64,000 bases of DNA. Source: Bolinopsis microptera (lineage: Eukaryota > Ctenophora > Tentaculata > Lobata > Bolinopsidae). Of this stretch, positions 56,341 through 64,000 are shown piece after piece. The stretch covers positions 6,331,908 to 6,395,907 of the forward strand of contig NC_087082.1 in assembly GCF_026151205.1 (NCBI RefSeq). The letters are read 5' to 3'. Both the position numbers and the translations under genes were made by a program. Each line of letters opens with the position of its first letter. Within the stretch, counting starts at the first letter, position 1. The notes under the pieces were generated by a model, which searched no databases, was not told the DNA's origin, and was given only the letters and a program-made list of their open reading frames with translations.

Positions 56341-58850
56341 GTGAGTATTCTGTTTTTTAGGTTGAACGTAATTTACTGGTAAAATATTTTTTCCATCGCC
56401 TTAAAAAGGCATTAGATGGTTAGAAGTGGTAGGTCGTAGGATTTGAGGATGGGTATAGTGGGTAGGAATGTTTTTCGTACGGTGTCACAAAGCAAAACAT
56501 GCATAACCCTCCGCATAACCATTTAAATGTATCTTCTCTGCGCGCGGAGCAGTAAAGGTGTAGTCGTCACGGTTACCCTCCGCACACGTTTGCACGATTC
56601 GAAGATTGTATTACACTATCAAATGCGCGGCGCGGCGCCAAGCTGACTGAAGTTTTTATAACAGTTACGGTCATTAAATGGGTCAGCGTACGTATGTAAT
56701 TACAATAATTTATTCTGTTGTTTTAAATGGATTTTAATATAAATAATATTGATCACTGATGCGCTACAAGTACAAGTACAAGTATAACATACTAATTTCC
56801 GTTTTGTTGTGAGTTATTGCAATTGGTGCAACAACCGACTTGGCTCCCGATAATGCTATTAGAAATTAGAAATTAGAAATTAGAAAGATCATTGCAAAAT
56901 TACATGTGTCAGAACTCAGATCCCAATCAGTTAAATGATGATTATTAATTATTATTATTATTAATCAACTATTTACAGCAAACACAAGATAATAGAAATT
57001 AAATCATAAAATCGAGTGGCCGAGTAGTCTCGACTCACCCATAACTTCTCCAAAAACGTCTATCATGAGCTTTGTACACTAAATCGTTGAAATTACTTAA
57101 ACTAAATCTTTTATTTACAATCACAATAATTTGTTTCTATTATTAATAATCCGTTATATTGTTGAACGAGCGTGCTAAATCACTTTACAGTCGATCTTCG
57201 AGATTGTTCTAAAATTGGAATTAATATATCAAATAATAGGGTTAAGGTTTCGAATAGTCGTTCAGGGCCAGCTAGAGAACGGGTTGCAAAAGTTAAATTA
57301 CGTGATAGTCGAGTGCAAAGTGACTAATCATCATGATCATCCTTTGTTGAACAAATTATGATGCTCGATATTATTTTAAACGTGATTTTCGAGTGATTGA
57401 TTTATTATACGAGTGATTGATTTATTATACGAAATTAGTAATCCGTTATTATATTGTTATATAAACCATGATGTTGATTTTATGTTGCCGTTGGACATGA
57501 TACTGATCGAGAAATTGATTTATTATACGGAATGGACGGTAGATTTTGTTATTATTAACATTATAACGGTCGATGGAAATCTAGCGTCCGCTAACCGCGG
57601 CGCAATTCTTGTTAACTTTTAAAGAGTTGTTTAATTGTAATACAGTCGCCTTTTCTTACTGAACAGCTTCAAAGAATAAGTTATTGACTCAATCAGATCC
57701 AAAATATACTGTCATTGAACTATGGCGTGGAATCAAATAAATTCACAACGTTGAAAAGAATCAGATGAACTCGAAAATCTAATCTTATCAATACCTCTAT
57801 AATGTCTATATATAGAGTATATATACTCTATATATATAGTCTATATATACACTATATACATGATATAGAGATGGGTAGTGAGAGATATTATCACTTAACC
57901 CCAGTGCACAAAGCAGTAATATAACTATATAACAACTGCAAAACTCTGAAATATTTACATACTGTCTTTTTATCGAACTGTGGAATTGCAGACGAAATCG
58001 AAAATTGTATCTTATCAACACCTCTACAATTCTATAATTCTATAATATATAGAGCCAAGGATGAAGAGGGAGTGAGATTCTCACTGTTTTACCAGAGTCA
58101 GACCCAATATGACGCACAAAACAGTAATTTAATACCACCACCAGCTCTTACACCTGGTCTATCTGTGTTTCTTAGTCAGCTTTATAGTTAGACTTGCTCA
58201 GATATTTTACATTTTATTATACACTATACAATATTATACATTTCATCTTACTCACTAATCTACTAAATACCAATGAAGGATATCAAGCTATTTTAGGTTC
58301 ATTCAGACTTTGGGCGATCCTGTTGATCTTGAGTTTAAACATCGTGTTTTAAACATCTTTTGAAAATCTTTTAAAGATCATGGGTAAACAATAAGACTAG
58401 AAAATATTTGTTGTAATATGAGATGGTCGAGAAGTTACAGTGCAATGATTCAGAATTGGTGGTTGAGATAGTAATAATAGATGTGTTTCTATTCTATATA
58501 GGAACTCTGAAAATACTTTGCATCGATTAGAATTAGTCTGATAATGATTTTTATATGTATTTTGATTGGCTGCCATTTTACTGCAAAGAGAATTGCTAAA
58601 ACCGCCAATTCTCCATAAGTGCACTATTAAGTATTATAGTATTCGTATTGCTATAACATAACTTAATGATTCAATAAATGAAATATCAATGTAATGACAT
58701 TGTAGTGATAGTGTTATGAAACTTGATTACCGTGATTGTATTAAAAGCTCCTCAGTCCTCAGTGTAGCTGATATAGTGTCTTGTTAACATACCATCACAT
58801 ACCTAGTATAACACTAACGTGTCTAGAACCTTTGTCTTTCCTGTAGGAGT
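56341..58850. other. Intron or intergenic, nothing coding recognised
   Basis: AT-rich sequence. Palindromic TA-rich tracts occur around 57805-57865 (ctatatatagagtatatata). Several short open frames have no recognisable features. No calmodulin-type exon was seen. Confidence 0.45.
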
Positions 58851-59066
58851 TTATTCAGTTTGTTGTTGGGGCCCCGCTGACCCCGCTGTCCGGGTGCCAT
58901 CTTAGGGGGGCGCAAAATCGTCGTTTGAATGTGGGACAATTTTGAAAAACGTAACTGAGGTACTAACAAAACTGCACGTTTTGCTCTAGAAACACACTTT
59001 TTTAGATATTTTACCGGCGTATCCTCTAAGATCACCTAATTTGTTCAATTTTAGGGATAGGCGCCA

Positions 59067-59231
59067 AAACGGGAGGAGGCGCCAACAGGGGGGCGCATTT
59101 TCGGCCCCCCTGTTGGCAACGTTACGCCACTGGTTGGGCGCTTTAAAGTTCATTCTCATACTGCAGTTATTGTAGCTTTGTTTGCTGGTGGGCGCTTTAA
59201 AGTTCATTATCAGACTGCAGTTATTGTAGCT
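59067..59231. repeat. GC-rich hairpin and 54-bp direct repeat
   Basis: gccaacaggggggc is inverted as gcccccctgttggc (about 59080-59117). Next, gggcgctttaaagttcatt followed by actgcagttattgtagcttt occurs twice, 54 bp apart (59136 and 59190), with a third diverged copy at about 59622. It looks like remnants of a transposon end. Confidence 0.7.
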
Positions 59232-59855
59232 TTGTTTGCTGTTGTAACTTCAGGAACTATGGTAAAACGTTTGAGTATATAAGTGGGATTTATACCTTAA
59301 TGACAACGGAAATTTTCTCGCAGAAAGAATTTTCTTTGTCATAGGTAATTGAATAACACATTGCATTGAATAAATGACATCATGTCTGAGACAGAAAGCA
59401 AAACATAATAATACTTATTTGTCATTTATCATTTTCTTTGTCGTAGGTAATCGAATAACACATTATTTTTTTGTAAATACAACCTTATTGTGCTAGAATT
59501 TTTATGAGATCAAAAAAGATTTTTGAAATATCCGAGTTATACTTTTCCAATTTGTTTTCTCGAAAGCGGGTCCGGGAAAGTTATAAAGTTATACTGATAA
59601 TATTTATTAATTTAGACTGCTGGGCGCTTTAAAGTTCATTCTGAGACTGAAATTCTTGTAACTATAAGTACGGCAGGTTTTGTTTTTTGCCATTCACCAT
59701 TTCTTTGGAAGAAACGATTTTTAAAATAGGACATTTTTATAAATTAATTACTCTATAGCTCAAATTAGTAAAGTTCTTACTTAAGTTCTATAACCTGTAT
59801 AAGGCGGTTGTTTTAAAACTCAATGTTGACTGGACTTATGACCTTCTAAAAAAGA

Positions 59856-60150
59856 GTGAATAGCATAATTCCAGTATCGCTCCCTACTTATATAGTCCTA
59901 TGCCGTCCAGAGGGCACCCGATACACTAGGCACAATGCTCAAAGTCAAATAATTGAAAGGTCGGATACTTCAACTTACATGAGTACTACAGCTGTGCCCT
60001 GCTCGGATGCCTTCCGAAATAGCTTCTTTCATAGATGAAGATCTATGCTGAAATGGAATAGTCTACCAGTATATGTATCCGGTAGTCAGAGCGGATTTCT
60101 ACTTTTAAGACCAAACTGATCAAGTACCTCTGGGCTGCCGATATAGTCTG
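59856..60150 (+). pseudogene. 3' remnant of a non-LTR retrotransposon
   Basis: The plus-strand frame ends SDAFRNSFFHR and is followed, after a stop and a frame change, by MLKWNSLPVYVSG. The pattern FFxR...WNSLP is the typical C-terminal end of CR1/Jockey-type reverse transcriptase proteins. No RT domain is present, so it is a short 5'-truncated copy. The T-rich region to about 60470 may be its 3' UTR. Confidence 0.6.
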
Positions 60151-60887
60151 GCCAGATTAGCTCATCAGTCTTCTCATATGATTCCAAGAAATGTTTTTTT
60201 TGTTGGTTATAATTCTGTCCGTCCGATTTCCTGTCCGCTTGTCTCCCCTATTTTTTTTTGTTCTCAGTTGTGATAGAATTGTATTTGTAATGAGCAGAAT
60301 ACTTATAATAATTTATGATATGATTCATGTTTGATGTCTTGTTATTGTTTGTCATGCAAATTTGGTAGACGGCCTCAACGTTAATGTGGCTCTTGCTAAG
60401 TGTTGGTTCAGCCGAATTAATTATTATATAATAATCAAGTTTATTTTTCTTGTTTAGTTAGTTGTCATTCGGCCACACATTAAGCAACTTATATTGCAGT
60501 ACCATTTATCAATTAGTAAATCAAAACATGTCATTGTAATTTTGCATGGCTGAAATGTAACGCTTGATTTATATATATTAATAATTTATATATATGTAAT
60601 AATAATTAATTGAATTTTCAAATAAAAAAGGACTCTTCGTGGAGAAATATGTCTGTCAGTTCGAGGAAGGGGGTACTGAACAAACTTTCCAGGTATCCAT
60701 GCAGACTAGCAATAGATTTAATCATAAATAATTAATATCATCATGATGTTCAAAAATGTTAAAATAATTAACAATATCCATATTATACATATATTAAGAC
60801 ATTCGCTTGCCATTTTAGAACGTTAGACATCTCTTATCTTTCCTGAATTCACGAACCTGCTAATCACCACATCCCAACCGGAAACAG

Positions 60888-61041
60888 CCCAACCGGACTG
60901 ACTGATGGGCAAGTGAAAGCAGCATTTCGCATCTTTGACAAGAGCAAGAAGGGAGTAATAACGCGAGGTGATATTAGGAAGGTGCTGGTGGTGCTGGGTC
61001 AGGAACCAGGGCTGCAGGAAATGGATGTGCTGATGGAAGAG
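60888..61041 (+). CDS. Calmodulin-like gene D, EF1 exon (partial)
   Basis: The frame reads PTGLTDGQVKAAFRIFDKSK, then KGVITRGDIRKVLVVLGQEP, then GLQEMDVLMEE, and ends in phase 0 at gag|gtgaga. The EF1 loop DKSKKGVITRGD has Ser at 3, Lys at 5 and Asp at 12, so it probably binds calcium poorly or not at all, as in many light-chain-like proteins. An in-frame TGA at 60844 means the exon starts later; gaaacag|cc at 60887 is the only AG available and leaves phase 2. I found neither the first exon nor the rest of the gene. Confidence 0.6.
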
Positions 61042-61429
61042 GTGAGAGGATATATCGAGGCGAACGTACTTATTCATAGGGGATCTTTTATTGCTTATAA
61101 ATGTATTAGTATAATTCAAAGTGGACGCTCTGTAGAAAAATCGAAAGCGAGCTCCATGGCATTTTGCAGTTACCACTTACCTTGTGTTCAAGCAGTTACC
61201 ACTTACTCGTGTTTAAGCAGTTACCACTTACCATGTGTTCTAGAATATCCTGCAGACAGTAAATCAGTGGTATTCTACTTCCTAACACTGCTAAAAGTTT
61301 CTCTGTTTGTTTGCGGTTGTATGATTATTTAAAACTACAATTATTATCCTTCATGCTGCTTATAGTTATACTCAGCAATTAAACGGAACTTCAGTTAACG
61401 GACCTTTAAAGATAGTTGAAATTCGAAAT

Positions 61430-61526
61430 CTAGTGTCATCTAGTGTCATCTAGTGTCATCTAGTGTCATCAAGTGTCATCTAGCGTCATCAGGCGTCATT
61501 TCACGCTAGATGACGCTACATGACGC
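61430..61526. repeat. 10-bp repeat (tctagtgtca)n with inverted tail
   Basis: About five copies of tctagtgtca lead into tctagcgtca and gcgtcatttcacgctagatg, after which the inverse form tgacgct occurs three times. The right part can fold back on the left part. It directly abuts the G-run end of the foldback element at 61527. Confidence 0.85.
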
Positions 61527-62103
61527 TAAATTAAGGGGGGGGGGGGGTTCACCCTGATTTTTTTGTAAAACTTGGTTTCGAGATAGCAGTTGACCAACAA
61601 ACTAGGACCAGTGACCAAACTTTTGAGGGGGTCCCGGACCCCAACCGCCAAACGGTGCCCGCGGGGCAGCCACGCCCATATTTGGTCCATAACAGGCCCA
61701 ATTTAGCCAAATACCCTGAACATGCCCAAAACCCAGATTTTAGGTGCTTTACTAGTAGCTAGTGGTCCCTTGAACTCGTATATGAAGTTTCATCAAGATT
61801 GGACAAAAAATGACTGAGTAATGAGCTAAAAACTATATGCCCATATTTGGGCATACGCACTAAATTTGATCGATTTTGGCCCATAAATTGGTCAAATATC
61901 AATATTTTTATGATTATCAGCTCAATATCTACCTAACTGTGGATTCTGTGTTCAAATAATCACAAAAAATGAACAAAATCGCCCATATCTCAGTTCGCGA
62001 TATTTGCAAAACTGACTTTGCTCAAAACAATAGAACTCAATAGGGTTTCAATATTTCTTCATGAAATTTTCAGAATCAACGTAGAATTGTCTCATGACCT
62101 TAA
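61527..62103. mobile_element. G-run foldback element, copy 2
   Basis: Homologous to the 38240-39218 element. It has a G-run then ttcaccctgatttttttg, accaacaaactaggaccagt, ttttgagggggtcccgg and tggacaaaaaatgactgag. The inner part (gtggattctgtgttcaaata, atcgcccatatctcag) matches the inner part of copy 1 in opposite orientation. It seems to lack one arm. Confidence 0.75.
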
Positions 62104-62104
62104 G

Positions 62105-62783
62105 GGGGCAAACACCAAATCTGTCCAGACCAAATGACCTCATAGGCAGTTCAGTGACTTTCTAGCGCACCGTTTCCACACCAAAAAAAATCATTTTGAG
62201 AATACCCATTTTTGTAATCGACAATTTCCTGGTTAAGAGTGCAATTTTCGGAAAAAATAATTTTTTTGGTTGAGACGCTATAATTTAGCTAATTATTGAG
62301 ATAGCGAGCTAAAACTTTTCAAAAAACATGTTTTTGTACTGTTCTACATGGGTGTAAAATTTCATTACCGTATCTCAAAAGGCTGATGTGTTATAACCAT
62401 TTAAAGTCAAAAAAGCTGAAATCGTCCTTTCAGGCTCATTTTGATCATAAGTCAGTCAGGGAACAAGGTCGTTTTTTATGCTTGACATGAAATTGTTCTC
62501 TGAACTCTGGCGCAGTTTTTGATGACCTCAAAAATGTGTTTACTCATTTGTAGTCAGATCTATTGGACCTCAAAGTTACAAGAAAAAAGTTATGATATTT
62601 TTATTTTTGTCAAAAAAATGATTCTGAAACCACAGAAACGAAGCTTGGACTCCAATTTTAGGTGAAAATGGTCCGCTTCAATGTGCTCTAAGACCCTGTA
62701 TTGGTTAGGAAATCATTCTGGCGAACAAAAATCGTGCATTTTTTCCCCTGGGTGATTGTAAGATATTTGGTGTGTTTGCCTCA
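62105..62783. mobile_element. TIR element, non-autonomous
   Basis: Begins gggggcaaacaccaaat and ends atatttggtgtgtttgcct; the ends are inverted over about 17 bp with one insertion. It is about 680 bp long, AT-rich inside, with no transposase. It directly follows the foldback element at a ttaag junction. Confidence 0.6.
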
Positions 62784-62980
62784 AACGTCCAAAGTTACTC
62801 GATTTGGGGCTAATATATTATGCTGGAGTTGTTAACAGATAAGACATGCTTTTAAATTTGTGGACATCAATTTGTAGTCGACATCGAGAGAGAAACTAAG
62901 CTTTGTGCTTTGATTATAAATTATTAAAAATATCAGAACTATAATTGAAATTAAAACTGTACATCATTTTACAATTACAG

Positions 62981-63745
62981 CTAATTGCTTGAAGTCATAT
63001 AATGGCTACGTTTATTTAAGCAAATTTTTATGGACGCTTGACGAACCCCCAGAGCTAAAAACATTTTGGTCACTTCCTCGTCAGTCATACTGAGATACTT
63101 TTCACATGACAATTGTTCTGTCATTTTTAATGCGACAGTATCAGTAATGAGACCCGCTTTTAGCATGGGATTTGTACAACGCTGAATAACGCTCTCTAAA
63201 GAGCGGCAGCTAGAGCTCATAATTTCTAAAGTCACTTTCAAAGTGCTCATTATCTTTGCCAAAGCCTTGCAATCATGAAGAGCATCATGGAGCTGGCTGG
63301 TTTCTTCTACCGAACCCCCACAGGCCACAAAGTTTTTCTCCAAGGTACCGTTCAGTTTTAGCATTCTTAGTATGTCAACTGTGAACAACTTCCGCCGCAC
63401 TATGATGAAAAGTTCTGGGTCGAGTTTGTTTCTCCAATGACTTAGGAGACAATGGTCATCAAAGCTCGAGTTGTTGTAACCAACACAAATGACTTGTGCT
63501 GGCTCCAGCTCCTCCCCACCCTGGAGGTTCAATACCCATCTTGCAAATTTGTCAAAGACAAGACGTGCTGGTGAGGCTGACAATTGTTCCATCACTCCGT
63601 TAGACTGCTTGCAGAGGTTGCCCCCGACCTCAAAAAGTCCATTCACTTTTGAAGCATCGGCCGAAACCGGACCAGTAGGCAATATGTACTCTGAGAACTG
63701 CTCCATGATCGTGCCAGTGGAGGGATCAAAGCGTACAGCAGCAAT
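62981..63745 (-). CDS. DEDDh exonuclease, last exon
   Basis: The minus-strand exon begins after ttctcag with IAAVRFDPSTGTIMEQFSEY and runs 254 codons to a stop at 62981. DEDDh (DnaQ/RNase T-type) enzymes remove nucleotides from 3' ends using two metals held by four acidic residues. Motif II is seen in VGYNNSSFDDHCLLSHW and motif III in SQLHDALHDCKALAKIM (HxAxxD). Motif I (DLET) is in the preceding exon. The C-terminal 90 residues have no motif I recognise. The domain order resembles PML-C/TREX-like exonucleases of animals; the substrate is unknown. The ATG at 63784 lies in the intron and is not the true start. Confidence 0.85.
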   Translation of the reverse strand: MAAVRFDPSTGTIMEQFSEYILPTGPVSADASKVNGLFEVGGNLCKQSNGVMEQLSASPARLVFDKFARWVLNLQGGEELEPAQVICVGYNNSSFDDHCLLSHWRNKLDPELFIIVRRKLFTVDILRMLKLNGTLEKNFVACGGSVEETSQLHDALHDCKALAKIMSTLKVTLEIMSSSCRSLESVIQRCTNPMLKAGLITDTVALKMTEQLSCEKYLSMTDEEVTKMFLALGVRQASIKICLNKRSHYMTSSN

Positions 63746-63931
63746 CTGAGAAATGTTGTCCATCAAAATGAGTTTATTGAACAATGTGTAAAAATGTGCT
63801 ATGTATTCTAAACTAACATACTTTAGATATAATCAATGTGTATGCAGATTTTAGTTTAAGTTATTGTGTAATTTGTCAAGAAGACATACTATAGTGTTTA
63901 CTGTTCAGTATGATATTGCTACAATTCTCAC

Positions 63932-64000
63932 CTGAAGTATGTCATTCTCTCTACGTAACCCGGCTGTCTCTAAATCGTAAACAACCACACTCTTAGCCAA
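63932..64000 (-). CDS. DEDDh exonuclease, upstream exon (partial)
   Basis: The minus strand reads LAKSVVVYDLETAGLRREND, then ILQ, and a cag|gtgaga donor. It holds catalytic motif I (Asp and Glu of DLET). It is in phase 0 with the next exon, joined over a 186-bp intron (63746-63931). The exon continues past the window edge. Confidence 0.85.

Noticed and set aside
60823-61176. 117-codon minus-strand frame
   Set aside because: It is the antisense shadow of the EF1 exon of gene D.
63489-63749. 86-codon plus-strand frame
   Set aside because: It is antisense to the exonuclease exon, which has clear catalytic motifs.

Overview
The window is eukaryotic and almost certainly from an invertebrate animal. 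Short exons with GT/AG introns sit in AT-rich DNA packed with satellites, foldback elements and non-LTR retrotransposons. I cannot fix the phylum. The combination would fit a cnidarian or a similar early-branching or marine invertebrate, but that is a guess.

Layout. 1-9.7 kb is satellite-rich: tandem repeats of 41, 54, 32, 9 and 20 bp, two inverted octamer arrays and a very long (CT)n tract. No gene is supported there. 12.97-32.5 kb holds a calmodulin gene (CaM-A). Three constant exons encode the N-lobe and the central linker. They are followed by five alternative 3'-terminal exons or exon pairs, each encoding a complete C-lobe (EF3+EF4) with its own stop codon. The last alternative is split by an 8-kb intron filled with a Tc1/mariner-like MITE, a TIR element, a broken RTE-like LINE and a small foldback. 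39.66-42.62 kb holds a second calmodulin paralogue (CaM-B) with the same intron positions. Its last intron ends in 24 tandem 50-bp copies of the 3' splice site and exon start, preceded by a perfect 25-bp inverted repeat.

42.9-53.4 kb is a composite of inverted foldback repeats interrupted by a nearly intact APE-type LINE. Its ORF1 carries an SGNH-hydrolase-like fold. 55.4-56.2 kb and 60.9-61.0 kb hold N-terminal exons of two further calmodulin-like paralogues. Their remaining exons are not visible in the window. On the minus strand, 62.98-64.0 kb is the 3' end of a DEDDh exonuclease gene.

The main result is a calmodulin cluster. One member looks built to produce at least five calcium sensors that share one N-lobe but have different C-lobes. 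Splice-site regions in this cluster have repeatedly been tandemly duplicated: the acceptor array of CaM-B exon 5, the duplicated acceptor of CaM-B exon 3 and the duplicated donor near 56.34 kb. All expression and splicing statements are inferred from sequence and need transcript data.
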